In this document: one piece after another, positions 1-12,414 of the stretch
How positions within the stretch are numbered: the first letter of the stretch is position 1
Layout: each line of letters begins with the position of its first letter
NCBI GenBank assembly: GCA_014871385.1
Contig: CM026430.1
Span: 3,141,040-3,205,039, forward strand
Source: Ceratodon purpureus
Lineage: Eukaryota > Streptophyta > Bryopsida > Pseudoditrichales > Ditrichaceae
Length of the DNA stretch: 64,000 nucleotides
Reading direction: 5' to 3'
Made by a program: the position numbers and the translations under genes
The notes under the pieces: model-generated
The model's database searches: none
Told to the model about the DNA's origin: nothing
Seen by the model: only the letters and a program-made list of their open reading frames with translations

Positions 1-410
1 TGCTCAAAACCTTGGAATTTTCATTACTGAAATTACACTTTAACTATGCTTTTGTTAATTCGTCATTACCAAATCCCTTGTTTGTGATTATTTAAACCCC
101 GGCCGCCTTGACATTTGTGCTAAAAAATAATCTCTGACTCAAAAGCTGACCCTCCGGCCATAATGAACTACAAAGATGCTGCTTTGGAGGGGAGGGAAGG
201 CGGGCCGCGGGGTCCCTCAACTATCCAGGGAAGTTGGCTTTAGAGGGGTGTGACGCCCTGAATTTATGCGTTGGCGGGGTCCATTTGTGGCCGGGTGGGG
301 AGCTTGAACGCCAAGGACCCCTCGGATTTGAGGTTGGCGGGGCAAAAAGAGCTTGCGGTGCAGATGCTCTTAGTACAATCCCGCAAGTGTATTGAGAACC
401 CAAACCTGGT
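1..410. repeat. dispersed repeat, copy 1 (cut by the window edge)
   Basis: This stretch is closely similar to 3614-4260, sharing the blocks around 'AACTATGCTTTT', 'CAAATCCCTTGTTTG' and 'TGACCCTCCGGCC'. Its right end (about 355-380) reads towards 'GCAGATGCTCTTA', whose reverse complement reappears at 2538-2560. 'GAGCATCTGCA'-type ends are common in plant hAT-like MITEs, so these may be terminal repeats of such elements. No coding potential was seen. Confidence 0.55.
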
Positions 411-2530
411 ATATAGTTATGTATACAAGTGATTGTACGCCGTTGTTGTACTGTGCATTGGTTGATGAAATGTTGGCCTTGTGGGTCCCTTAAATTGTTA
501 GATCAACAACTCCATAAGGTATACAGTTTGAAGTTTGCACTTGGAAACTTTTGGTCACTATTTTCCTACAAAATTAACTTGTGTAAACCAAGGGCGCTTG
601 ATAAAATTTAAATGTGTTGTAATATGTGACTTGCACAATACTCATGGAATTTATTTCAAAAAAAGAAAATGTTTATCATGACAATTAGAAATCATCCAAA
701 TCTTACAGATTATATAATTATACTTGACCCATGTGAAATAATTTAGAAGCAATTTGATTATGGAAATTTATGGAAATTTATATTTTCAAAATCAGACACC
801 GTAGGTTAGTAGTAGCTTGGACATTGTTTTGCCTAATAATTAATTAAAGTGCAAAGAGTGGTTAGTCAATTCAAAAAATAATATCTCAAACTTGGGCGGT
901 TTTAACTTAGACTTTGCAATGTACTCTTCAAAACTATCACATTCCACTACCGGCACTATAATTTAATTTAAATTTTTTGGGCAAAAGAGGGAAAAATTTC
1001 CATAAAATTTGGACAGTTTTGTGAATAATTATTTTCTGCCTAAGCTGCTAGTAACCTATGGTATGGATATCAATAGAATATGTTCACTGTTGAGAGTTGT
1101 TGTCACCCTTTTCAAAGGAATTAAGAACATCACATTCATGCTCTGCAGCCTGCAGGGAAACATTCCGGGACCAAATGTCTTTTAGTCTTACATATTGGGG
1201 AAGTTATACATGTTGTTGCAAACAGGTGTGGACAGCTTATTGAATTCAGCCTGTGCTGCCAACTTCCTTGCCAAGGACCCTCCCCAAACAATTTAGAATG
1301 ATAATCCAATCATTGGCATTTACTAGCCATAGCTGTGCAAGGACAACATTCCAACTTTCAAACTGCAAGACCCATTCCTTACCGCACATCCGCGTTCCAT
1401 TTCTTTTACTTCGACTGGCATTTGTTCTGTCGTACATGAATGTACTGTGGTGTACCCACATAGTCTTATGCAAATAGTGTATTCTACAGTAATTGCAAAA
1501 GTCATGCTTTATAATACATGATCCTATGAGAAATCTATTTTTAATTTTTTTTTGGGCAGATCTCAAATTCTACAATATTTTCAAGGCATAGTTTGTCAAC
1601 CCACACTAAATGCATGGATCCAAGAGTACCTCATGAAGGTTGGCATACACCTGTGTTCGGAATACAAAACCTGTGTACGCACACATAATGCATGTATTTG
1701 GACATAATTCCATGTACATGTTATGTGTACTGGGATATGAATAGAAAAGAAGAATTCTGGTCCTTTTACAAGGGGCCAAAAGTGGTTTAAGTGTCCAATT
1801 GTTATAAGCACCTTGTATGAGTGTTCACATGACAAAGATCGAGAAAATATGGAGGTAAACACATTGTGACTAGGGAGGTAAACACTAGGGAGGTAAACAC
1901 ATTGTGACCACAATGCAATATATCTTAATTTTGTTTAAATATGTATGAATTAAAAAAAATTGTTGCCATGCGATGAACTTAGATTTGGTGGTTGAAGTCA
2001 TTGTGTTTCTTATTGTTTGCTCAGGTCAAAACCCATTGGACTTGATTGAACGATTCTATGGAAGTTGGAACAGATTGGGTGTTTGCCAGAAATTGCAAGG
2101 TAGGAAATGTAGTAAGGTGGGGGATCCTATCAGCGCCAGAATTAGCGATTGTGTATATTTGGAGGGGATGCATAGTAATGAAATTATTTTTCAATGATAG
2201 TAAAATGTATAAAAATCTTAGTCCAAATGGTTTCATATTTTTCTGATAAAATGTCAATTAGTTATGAATTTTGGAAGTGTCCTGCCTTATAAAGCCAATG
2301 AGTGCCACTAGGTACCCCCTATAAGCGCCGACCAAAAGTAAGGGGTCTTGACCAATAGCAAGCCTTAAATAGGAGCTAGGAATGATTGAGTGTGATGATA
2401 ATAAGGTGGAAGTGGGGCGGACATGGGGCCAATTCTACAATGGCGCTTATACGTAAATGGTGCTCATGGGGTCCCCCACCTTAGTTGTATCAATTAACAC
2501 GGGCCATCACCTTCGAGAGCCATATCATCA
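411..2530. other. intergenic, no gene seen
   Basis: AT-rich sequence with only short chance ORFs overlapping on both strands (for example 1246-1913). A short tandem 'GGGAGGTAAACAC' occurs near 1850-1905. I see no conserved domain, RNA gene or clear transposon end. Confidence 0.5.
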
Positions 2531-2534
2531 AGGG

Positions 2535-2640
2535 ATGTAAGAGCATCTGCACCGCAATCCCTCCAAACAGCCCCTTGATCTAGATAATGGAGGGACTATT
2601 GGAGGGATTTATGGAGGGGAAGGAATTGAATGCCCCACCC
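2535..2640. repeat. MITE-like end, inverted relative to 330-390
   Basis: The block 'AAGAGCATCTGCACCGCA' is the reverse complement of the end of the repeat at 355-385 and is followed by 'CCCTCCAAA' and 'GGAGGG' motifs. It may be the left end of a hAT-type MITE. I could not find a matching right end. Confidence 0.35.
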
Positions 2641-3613
2641 TAAAATTCTAAAATCCAGTTTGTTGCACATTGCCTAAGTCTATTCCTTTGGTGCAAATCA
2701 CAAGGCATTGATTAAATTTGAACCATTCTTATAGTTTTCTTCCCGGACTATCTTTGGTTAAAATTTCAAGCTTAACTTATTTTTTTAGGGTACCCCTTTG
2801 TGGAACCGAGAGGCTTTGAACTTCAAAGCATGGTCACTGGAGTACAGAGAATATGATGTATTTGTTCTAGGAATCATTCACCTACATACAAATTTTTTGT
2901 ATTTCTAAAATATTTAGAAAATTTTCATAATGGGTATTTACAAGTACGAAAAAATAATCTGTAAGTACGTATAATAAATCTAGCCATAAGTACGTAGCCA
3001 AAATATGAAAATACAAGAATATTCTTGTATTCCGGTAACCTTGCTTCAAAGTATATTTAAAGAGAACTGTATTACAACTTAAATTTTGAATTCCAAATTT
3101 TAATTGTGAGATTTTTTAATTTTTATTTTGAAAGTCAAATCTTCACTTATCTTTATTTTTAAATAGTTTGTGTCCACATGAACCTAAAATAATTCTAAAT
3201 ATATCGTGTGTTATACTTTTAAAAACATCTTTTCTATTTTTAATCGCTTGAGTATAGTATATAAAGACATAAGACTTGTTGAAATTATATTATCTCATTT
3301 GTCTTCTCTTATATTTCCGAGTTGGTCACTTATGATATATTTTCTCCCCATTGTGAATATATTTTACATATACTTATATATATTTCATGAAGATATTTTT
3401 TATAAATTAATTTTTGAATCTTCAATTTTCATTTTTGGATCTTTACTTTTCATTTTTTGGTTTTAAAAAGCATAGGTAGAATTTGGTCTATGTACCTCAT
3501 ATCTATGTATGATCTTTGACTTTCCATTTATGATTTTCAATCTTCCATTTATGATATTCGATCTTCCATTTATAATTTTCAAATATTCAAATATTTTGAG
3601 GTACTTCAAATAT

Positions 3614-4260
3614 TTTACTTAAAACTTTGGAATTTTTATTACAGAAATTACAGTTTAACTATGCTTTTAGTAATTCTTCATGACCTTCACCTAGCAGTAT
3701 CAAGCCACTCCATCCCCCACATCCACTCAAACGAGTCCATCAGGGCTCGAACCCGGACCGGATTAATGAGACAAACGCTCACATCCAACCAACAATGAGC
3801 TCGTGGCTTGATGTCCGTAACATCACCACAAACTTCTCTATACACCTATTCTCACTAGTTTCTTGTTTCTGGTTACTTGTGACTAAAGTGTCTACTCTCG
3901 AAAGGGGGGAGTAGATCTTTACTTCCATACCTTTGTCCTGTGGGCTTTGGATTGGGGGTAGGTCGAACAGACACTTAATTCACGTCGGTCTCCTCCGGAG
4001 ACCGAAGTTTCTCTCTCTCTTCTTCATGACCAAATCCCTTGTTTGCGATTATTTAAACCCTAACCGCCATGAAATTTGTGATAAAAAATAATCTTCGACT
4101 CAAAAGCTGACCCTCCGGCCATAATGAACTACAAAGATGCTGCTTTGGAGGGGTGTAGCGCCCTGGATTTATGCGTTGGCAAGGTCCATTTATGGCCGGG
4201 TAGAGAGCTTGAACGTCAACTACCCCCGGGATTTGAGGTTGGTGGGGCTAAGGTTGACAC
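3614..4260. repeat. dispersed repeat, copy 2 (interrupted)
   Basis: Second copy of the repeat at 1-410. It is collinear on both sides of an inserted segment at 3686-4031. Comparison with copy 1, which has an uninterrupted sequence at about 58-72, shows the exact insertion point. Sequence after 4260 no longer matches copy 1. Confidence 0.6.
3686..4031. mobile_element. SINE-like retroposon with 12-bp target duplication
   Basis: A 334-bp segment (3686-4019) is flanked by the direct repeat TTCTTCATGACC at 3674-3685 and 4020-4031, and it interrupts a repeat that is continuous elsewhere (1-410). It contains, read on the minus strand near 3740-3755, a tRNA-like B box (GGTTCGAGCCC), and it ends in a CT-rich stretch on the plus strand. 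A 12-bp duplication plus a pol III-like box suggests a SINE, but the B box is not close to the 5' end, so the class and orientation remain uncertain. Insertion itself is well supported. Confidence 0.6.
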
Positions 4261-5070
4261 ATCTATAACCGACAAGTTCACAGATTTTAGTACATGTATT
4301 GGTGGTGTAATATTGGAGGGTGATTTCTCTTCCAAAGAAAAATAGAAATGGTGGGGTTTGAATATTTCTTGAATTTTTTTCTTCCCAATATGTGAATTTA
4401 TTATGAATTTTGAAACTGAGTTTTGTACTGAAACTAGTAACCAACATGTAGGTCTGTAGAAAACCATTACAAAGAACACATACTCACGACCACAAACTTT
4501 TGAAAAACTGTCAACATAGTGTATTTAAAACTGGTAACTTCATTCCCAAAGATAGATTAGCTATAGATTGGAAGCAGACCTGTTGCTACTGTTTTCTTGT
4601 GGAATAAGTCTTTGGGCTACCACTCTCTACCAACCCCATGTCCGTATGTTACCCACATTGAAGACATACATTCATTGATCTAAAAACCATACTCCAAAAT
4701 TTGATTTTGGCATGAAACTATCTCGCAACGGTCAATCTGAATCTGGGGAGGTCGTCTCGCGATGGCTACTCCTTGAGCATGTACATAATTGTAAAGGTTC
4801 AATCAGTGTGCTTGGACATCTATCTATTGTTGCACACATCAATTTGAAGGTTGCTCGTGTGCCGAGTATATCGTAGATGATACATGGGAGACAAATCTGC
4901 GAACGGTGGGAGGAGTTGCAACTAGGGGCGGTGTTCCCAAATTCTCATGTTGCATGGTCCATGGGCCGTGAAACCTGTCACTGCCTTCATACAGTGGCTC
5001 CGCCAATTCCCAGCGAAGAATCCTTGTTGGGCTTTGTCGCCCATGTGTCTTCTCTGTCGCCCTCGCGAGC
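4261..5070. other. intergenic, tail of pogo-like relic at right
   Basis: No gene recognised. Sequence from about 4870 is GC-richer and continues into the decayed 3' end of the transposase pseudogene that ends near 5071. It is open in several frames but shows no domain. Confidence 0.4.
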
Positions 5071-5381
5071 TCATGACTTGCTCTCTGTGCTCTCCGCCTC
5101 TTTGCGAGCTCGTGTCTCTGCTGCAGCAACCGCACGTTCTGATCGCAGGCATTGTGCATGCTCCCGTTCAGCCGCTTTGATGGCCCTTGCTTGAGCAGCC
5201 TCTGCCGCTCGAGATTTCCTCATCGCATGCGCTTCTCCTTGTTGGGCCAACTTCTAGGCTCGTGCGTCCACAGCCTCGGCATCGCAGGCTTCTTTTGCCT
5301 TACGCTCTTCCTCCCGCTCAATGGCCTTCCTTTTTTTCTTCTCCTCTTTTTCCAACCAAGCTTCTTCTCTTTGTCTTGCCA

Positions 5382-6843
5382 TTAGGTGAAATCCGGGGTC
5401 TGCAAAGGGCCTTGTAAGACAACACGGATTAGATGAGCTTCCTGCCCAAAAACCCCTCTGCTGCTGTCAGCAGGAGGAGGAAACGCTGCCCGTAGCAGCC
5501 TTTTGGAGACGGAAGGGAGCTGCGTGGCAGGGTTTTGCCTCGTTGGCGCCGAGGTGTCGACGGTGTTTTTTGAGCGCCAAGGAGTGGAATTTATTGCTCT
5601 GCGAATAATAAACTCCCTTGATCCTTTGCCTCAATCCATGGTTTCTTTGATTTGTTGCCACAACGGTTTAGGTGTGATGGCGCCACAGGCTCTACGCCGT
5701 TCAACACCAAGAAAACGAAGCGCCCTATTCCGCTTCAAGCAATTCGTTTATGCCACTCTGGCACAAAGAATTGTATGTGATTTGCTCCAAAGATTTTGAG
5801 TGACGATGGTGTCCCAGATCGTTGGAGCAAAATTGAGATTCCGATTAATTTCTTGGCAGCGTCCGCTGGCAGCGACGGCGGCGAAGGGTCGTTCTTAGTC
5901 GGCGACATTGGCTTCATCGAAGAGATGCAAATTGATGTACTTGAAGGGAAGGTGAGTTGCCACGATAAACCTTCGTGGAGTGTTTAGGGGCTAATGGGTT
6001 TTAGAGCAATTTGAATTTCGGTTTCATTAGGCCTTGCTGCCACAATGGTATAGAGCAAAGTAGGTTTCGTGGTCGGCAGCGCTTGTAGATGCCATGGTCT
6101 ATCGAATTAGGTTAGAAGTATTTGTAATTGTGAATTTAGTCGTCCAACAATAATTATCACGGTTTAGAGAGTTTGCTAATACTTTCTTTGGGCGTAGGAG
6201 GTGTCCCAAAATCATAACAAGTGAAATGCTGAAATTTTCGACTGTGAATTCAAAAACTTACAGATGTTGTTGTCGCTGACATCAACCGCGAGAACTACAT
6301 GCTATCAACACACCCTCGGCCATCACGAATGGCTAATTCCAACTTCCACGGCGTCGCAAGCAAGGTACGAGCTACCCTAAACCTCATCCCGAAACCCCAA
6401 TTCCCAACTCAGGTACTCTCTCCAACCTATGTAGATGCAAGCCCGCTGGCAGCGTTTGGGAGACCACTACAGCTAAACCCTAAATCTCTATTGCACAATG
6501 TGTGACCACCCGCAACCCAAATCGAAAAACCTGATGAAGCCTTCGGAGGCCTCCAGCGCTCCATTCTGGTTGCAACGCAACCGCGACAACTCTCTCACAA
6601 GAACGCATGAGGTTCGGAATGACCGTTGGCAGCATTTTGACATCAACACCTTCTGCACGTTGCATCTAAAAGGTGGAGCAACAACTCGATTCCGGTAGGT
6701 AGCCAAACTGAGTCAGTTTTGCAGGAATTCATAAAGCCCACCACCGCAGACACCCTTCTCCCTACTCGGATTCCGTGCGTGGGCCAAATTTTTAGGCACG
6801 TAGAAAAGCCAAAGGCCCTTTGCAGACCCCGGATTTCCCCTAA
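5382..6843. mobile_element. non-autonomous TIR element (1.46 kb) inserted in the pogo relic
   Basis: The ends form a terminal inverted repeat of about 33 bp with one or two mismatches: left starts TTAGGTGAAATCCGGGG, right ends CCCCGGATTTCCCCTAA. Both ends also share an inner 'GGTCTGCAAAGGGCC' arm. It splits the C-terminal coding line of the transposase. Internally it has gene-like stretches with possible splice signals (an open segment ending at a GGTGAGT near 5950 and another after an ACAG near 6262), which could be captured host exons. No transposase is visible inside. Its TIR and subterminal sequences match the element at 8037-8450. Confidence 0.7.
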
Positions 6844-8036
6844 TGTGATTCTGCCCTTGCCTCCTTTAATTGTGCTATTGCATTCATGTATTGATCAGAG
6901 GTTAGCATTATTGACTTGGTGAAGTCAAAAATTGGATCCTTAGATCGGCGACTAACCTTTACCGCAACGGTGGGTAGGGTAAGGAACTAGGTGATGGACC
7001 CTACCGCATTGGCCTCCGCTTCCAAGCCCACAACCTCCGATACAATGTATGGCAAAGAGGGATATGCATTAACAAAAAAATGCTCGACGTTAGAGTCTGG
7101 GACAAGTGCAAATTCAGCTTCAATCTCTACTCTATCTACGGCAGATTTGATGCTCTCATCTTCTCCATTCTCTCCTTCCTCTGATCCCCCATAGTCACTA
7201 GTATCCCCTTTGAGTCCCTCGTATGTCCATCATGATGACCATCTATTTCACCATCGTCTCCATGCCCCTCGCTGTGCCTCAACTGGTTACTGCCTGCTTC
7301 CTGTCCACTGTCTCTGTGAGGGTCTCTGAAAGCCTATGTTGGAAGAAAATGCTTATTTAAGGCACTGAAATTTAAAGGAAAAATGCCTGTAGCATTAAAA
7401 TCCTTCTTCATATTGCTAGGAGATAATGCTTTCTTGAGAGCAAGTGAAACCCATTGAGCCAACGTATCTTTCGCAGCTGCTTCATTGAGGTGTCTACTAC
7501 TCCAGAAGTCCCTGTACTCTCGAAAATGTTGTTTGAATGGTCTGAAAATTGCCACATCCAATGGCTGAAGCGCATGTGACATATGTGTAGGAAATGTTAA
7601 CCAGTCCAAGCCGGCTGCACTTGCTTCTCTTACCACGTCCAAGGTAACATGACTGTTATGTTCATCAAGGATCAGCAAGTGGCAATTTTTGGGAGAGATA
7701 CTGCCACGGCCCCTCACACTTGCAATAAAATGTGACATCTACGCTAAAAAGAGGTACAAAGTCATCCACGCTCTCTACTGCATTGCCATTGTAGCTCGTG
7801 GCTCACACTTCTCTATATAGTTCTCACAAAAACGCTTGCCACGGAATATGTAGAAAGATGGGATAGAGTATCCAGCGGCATTGATGCAGACGAGAACGGA
7901 TAACCATTCTCTTTGGTTTGGTACAATGCTGTGAACTCAACGCACCCCACTTCTAGCAATGACCACAACTCCACTATTTCTCTCCACTTCTGCCCCAGAT
8001 TTGTCACAATTAGATATCCTCTCAAGTGAGTACTCA

Positions 8037-8450
8037 TTAGGGGAAAAATGGGGTCTCCAATGGGCCTTGTAAGACAGCCCGAAGGTAGGTGAACTGCTGC
8101 CCACTGACACCTCTCTGCGAAATCTCATTGGTGGATATCCTGCCCACTGACAACAAAATTCGCCCGGCTGGCAACAAAATTCGCTCCGCTGACAACAGAA
8201 TCCGCTACTGTCCAATGGGGTGACAGCAGTGGGCACACGCTCGTTGACAGTGTCATTACTGCTCGTATTGTCCAATGGGGTGACAGTAGTGGGCAACGCC
8301 TTCGCTGCAAGCGATTGGCTGGACCCCCCAAACGCCAATTTGGCGACCTGTTGGCACCATTGGTGCCAGCAGGTAAAGTGCACGGGCATGGCCAAATTTT
8401 GAGGCACGGATTTCGACCAAAGGCCCGTTGGAGACCCCATTTTCCCCTAA
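8037..8450. mobile_element. TIR MITE (414 bp) inserted in the pogo relic
   Basis: The inverted ends TTAGGGGAAAAATGGGG and CCCCATTTTCCCCTAA continue inward as GTCTCCAATGGGCC and its near-complement. The element lies exactly between the HTH part (text ending ENLQHLHNLHT) and the catalytic part (EYSLERISNCD) of the transposase reading. The interior repeats the phrase 'TGTCCAATGGGGTGACAG' and is noncoding. It belongs to the same family as the larger element at 5382-6843. The target duplication is not clear (TA or TTA). Confidence 0.75.
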
Positions 8451-9501
8451 TGTGTGTAAATTGTGCAAATGTTGTAGGTTCTCGTGGAAACTTCTCACAT
8501 TCTCTTCGCAGAGTCCTCTTGCACATGCTTATTTAAGTGCCCGTAAAACTTGCAAAGTCAATTCGGGGTGCCTCTTCCTCCACCAGCGCATTTATGCGTT
8601 GCCAGGGATTCCATTACAGAATGGTGTCCACCTCTCCTTCGTAATCTCATAGACCTTCATGCAAAGAGCTATTGGTGTGAGACCAAATCCTTTGTCGCAC
8701 ATGACTAGCAAGTATTTCACGAGCTTCTCTTCTTCAGATGGGCTCAATACACTTGGAAGGCCTTTTCCCGAGTAGTCTGAATGCCATAGCACCACTCCCG
8801 GAAGGTGGAGTAAGGTATGTTGTGCAAATCCGCAGTCTTCTTCATGTTGCTAATTCCATTGTCAACATCTGCTAAAGCGGCTCTGAGATCCTCATCGATC
8901 CACACTCCCGTCCTGCGTTGTTCCCGGCTTTTATCATGCCGTGGAATGTGCCCTGCAGATTACATCAGAGTGGCATTATCAAATATGTTCTTAATGTCCA
9001 AGTTGAGCATAGAAAACGAGGGCTGAGATGTAGAGGACTTACCGGAAATCCCTTCGGGGCAGCATCTTGCGAGGCGTGAACCTTGCTCTACGACTACAAC
9101 CTACTACGACGCATGTGACCCCAACGCATGTACTGATCGGCTACAACTAGATTTGTGTAAAGTCGCACATAGCGGCTGCTTCATTGCTGATTGCTGGACT
9201 GGTTGCTCCTCCCGAAGCGAAGTTGCCCGCCTATATTGGTCGGCGGAGTGAAGCCTCCAACGGCTCCTCTACCATTTGCTGGAGCTGGTATCCCGCCGCG
9301 TTGAGAAGGCAATCGGCCTTGCAAGCGATGTTGCTTGAAAGCCTCCAAGTTGGTGTAATCCACAACTTGAGTCTCAAGTAGGGAATCCTCATCGACACTG
9401 TAATCCTTAGAGTCTGACTATTGAGAAGAGTCGTCGTAGTTCAATTCCTCTCCAAAATTATCGTTGTCATCGTGGAGTGGGAAAATGTCGTGTACTTCCA
9501 T

Positions 9502-10990
9502 ATCCTGATGATGACGGCGGCTAGGGCGGCTGAGCATGTCTACTTCCATACTGGACTCTACAAGCGCAGATAGTGTTGGTTACTGACGATGTAGCCTCCT
9601 CACCTCCAGAAAAGGCGCACACAACAAGTAACGTCAACACATACTGCATGTTCCTAGTGTAGAGATGAGAGAAGGCCGGTGCATAAGCTTGCCTCACTGT
9701 GCAGTCGGTCAAAGACACACAATGAGTTCATCTAATCGCTGCATTGGGCGACTTCGGTGACCTCAGATGTAATACATGATATACAAATCCGCATGATCAC
9801 TATATGTTCTGATCTTACATGATATACAAATCTACATGACTAAATCAATTGCATTGAGTTCGTTCGGAAGGCTATACCGTGTGAGATTGAAAACACTCAC
9901 AATGCAATACGTTCTCAATAAAAAATGAACACTGTCCTCAGATTCAACCGCATTGGTGTTATATGGTGAAGTTATTCATGGCTGGACTAGAAGCCCATGT
10001 TTTGGAAGGGACTAGAAGCCGGCTTTGTGGAACAAAGTGATTAGTAGCGCAAGTCATGGGATATCAATTTGGCTGCCACCAAATCCAACATTTCTAAGCT
10101 TGGAAACCACTTCGTTGCCACTCTGGTCGCAGCCACCACACCTACCCCTCCGAAATTATGAGTGAACCTAATTCTCAACCAAGCCGCCACCTTTTTTAGG
10201 AAAGGCTGAAAACAACAGGCCGTTAAGCCTGGACACCAATTCCAAATCACCAAAATTCATGTGAGATCTTCCATTATGGTAACAGGTCGTGGCTCTACCA
10301 GATACCATGTCAGTCTATAGTGCGGTTGGATGGACCGTGTCGGGTATGGGTGTGTCGACCTTAGTTGTGACATTATTCAAGTTGAATATTGTTGGTTTGG
10401 ATGGGAATACATATATTAGTACCTCATTTAATACTCCATACTTCTCACAAAAAAAGTGGGGTAGATCTACATTCTTATCAAATGTCCAACAAACGTTGGG
10501 CTTAGATGTAGCCCAAAGTAGAGGGGGATATGCACTTAAAACATGGCCACAATGGTCTTTAATGGGACCTCCACCAATATATTTTTCACCGCCCCTTTCT
10601 ATACAAAGTTTACTGCAATGGCGTCATGGAGCTATCCTCATGATTACTGCAAAAAATAAAATTTCTTCCTTGCACTTTGCCTCAGTTTGTGCCTCGCTGC
10701 AAGTCTTGACTTTTTCTCTTTACCTCCAAAATCCTATATAATTTGACGGCGTGAATGTCATTTTATTACAATCTCTATTTTTTTGAGGAACTCATCCTTG
10801 CAAAAATGGACTTCATGACAAGACTGCCTCCGCCAGGCCTTTGGCGGGTTCCGAGACAACCATCTCCATTGATTCCATTGAAAAACGAGATGTGAAGATG
10901 CTCTAAGAATTGTGTGTAAAGGTTGTATACGTGACAACTTTTCATGCCAATGTCGGTTTGAGCCATCGTTTGTATCATGGTGGTGATGCT
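9502..10990. other. intergenic, unassigned; possible MITE ends near 10.9 kb
   Basis: No conserved domain. A 150-codon plus-strand frame at 10289-10741 resembles nothing I know and has no convincing context, so it is not called as a gene. Short 'AGAGCAT' motifs on the minus strand near 10895 and 10990 resemble ends of plant hAT-type MITEs, without a matching partner. Confidence 0.4.
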
Positions 10991-10994
10991 CTAA

Positions 10995-11150
10995 ATGCTT
11001 AGCTATGTGGGAGGCTTCTTACCACCATGTCTTGGAGGTCTTTTCACTACCATGTCCCGGAGGCCTTCTCACTACCATGTCCCGGAGGCCATCTTACTAC
11101 CATGTCCCCTTCTCACTACCATGTCCCAGAGGGCTTCACACCACAATGTA
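10995..11150. repeat. minisatellite, about 25-35 bp unit
   Basis: Five diverged tandem copies of 'CTACCATGTCCCGGAGGC' with short CT-rich linkers lie between about 11020 and 11140. The short open frame across it is a product of the repeat. Confidence 0.75.
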
Positions 11151-12381
11151 AGGCTTGGGATCCCAATTGACTCTGGGCTTTGTTTTTTTCAACTGAAAGA
11201 ACTGAAACAGAACCCTTTCAAACGGAGAAAAGAAATGCCTGTTTGAAGGTGTTGCTGTTGCTTACTTCAGAATGAAAGCAAGCACTACCAATAGCTAACC
11301 CTAATGTAGAAGTTTGCACTAAATATTTCCTAGCACCATGAAATATAGTTTAATAATGCAACCAATCTAACTCCGCCACTTGCTTTCCCGCTGACCAAAA
11401 TAAAATCCCATCCTATTAATTTACAAAAAAAATCAACCGAAATAAGGAAATCATCATGGAAGGAAGGAACTCCATTGAACTGTAAATATATCAGAAACCA
11501 AGTTGTAATGCAACCAACCAAAGGGAATTACATTTCCTTCACTCAAACCAAGCCTAAGAAAATGGAAATTCCAATTCCAATGCACCCAATTCCAAATTCT
11601 TTCTCCTAAAAACATTTCATGCCACCCACTTCCGCCTGCTATTGAGCTAATGGGCTCTCCTCAAAAACATCCCTCAGAGTTTTAAAGGCTATATTGAAAC
11701 TAAACGCCAAAGGCAGCCAAACTAATTTCTCCTAATTTTATTGGTTTCCCACTTGGCAGCATGGTGAAGTCCTTGAACAACGTGGATATTGAGGTTTTTT
11801 TGCTATTTATGAAATTGAATGATATTTTATAGATGGCATGTTGTGGCATGATGTCAAAGGCCAAGAGGGTGACCCATAACCCATGCATGAAAGGGCTAGT
11901 AATTTGGGGGCGCCCACCAAAATACTTGAATCCCATGGTTTTCCATCAGGGGTTGTCTCTGGAATTTGGGCTAATTTTTAAAAATATTTTTGGAGTTTCT
12001 TAAGACATGTTTTTTCTTTATATTTAGAGTTTTTGCACCGGGTAGAGTCTGAGCTGTGGAAAGTAGTGACTCTTTGCAATTGAATTATGTTTCATTTGTT
12101 TCAAAATTTAAAAAAAAAAAAATAGTAGTTGAATTTGGGGGATCAAATTAACATAGACCTGCAATGGAACCCTTTGCAACATGCAGCTCTAAAGTGATGG
12201 GCAAACCTTATTGTATGGTGTTAGAGTTTCCTCACAAGGAGGCCAAATCAATGTGCCAACGATTAAACCATGGCAATTTTCACCGCGCCAGCAGTACTTG
12301 CTTCTCCGCGAGCAAGCACCAATGCCAAACACCTTGGAAACTACACCAAATTTTATGTCTCCAAAGCCATTCTGCAACGAG

Positions 12382-12384
<3 letters not shown>
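11151..12384. other. intergenic, no gene seen
   Basis: AT-rich, with local mirrored stretches of 'TTCCAATTCCAA' around 11560-11600 and a poly-A run near 12110. No domain, RNA gene or paired repeat end was recognised. Confidence 0.45.

Positions 12385-12412
<28 letters not shown>
12385..12412 (+). repeat. uninterrupted run of 28 G
   Basis: A homopolymer of 28 G, preceded by GGGA. Such a run can form G-quadruplexes and is error-prone in replication and sequencing, so its exact length should be treated as uncertain. Confidence 0.9.

Positions 12413-12414
<2 letters not shown>

Larger units (their letters stand above)
5071..9501 (-). pseudogene. pogo/Tigger-like transposase (CENP-B HTH + DDE_1), decayed
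   Basis: Read 9501 to 5071 on the minus strand. A start-like Met at 9501 begins an acidic leader with an in-frame stop near 9420. A gap follows, then a CENP-B/Tc5-type helix-turn-helix (8957-8490) with the pattern LSPSEEEKLVKYLL, KGFGLTP and RWTPF...GIPG, carrying one frameshift and stops. The DDE_1 catalytic domain covers 8036-7334 and includes LLILDEHNSHV, HALQPLD and FKQHFREYR. A highly charged coiled-coil-like C-terminus (about 5380-5071) rich in EERKAKEA- and AEREHA-like blocks closes the frame. DDE_1/pogo enzymes cut and paste their element at TA dinucleotides. The coding line is interrupted by two related inverted-repeat elements (8037-8450 and 5382-6843), and the text reads through sensibly if both are skipped. 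It is therefore an old copy later used as a target. No intact transposase can be expected. Confidence 0.8.

Noticed and set aside
3735-3760. tRNA gene on the minus strand
   Set aside because: Only a B box is convincing. I could not draw acceptor and anticodon stems, and it lies inside the SINE-like insert.
10289-10741. 150-codon plus-strand frame
   Set aside because: No domain, no promoter-like signal and ordinary AT-rich composition; probably chance.
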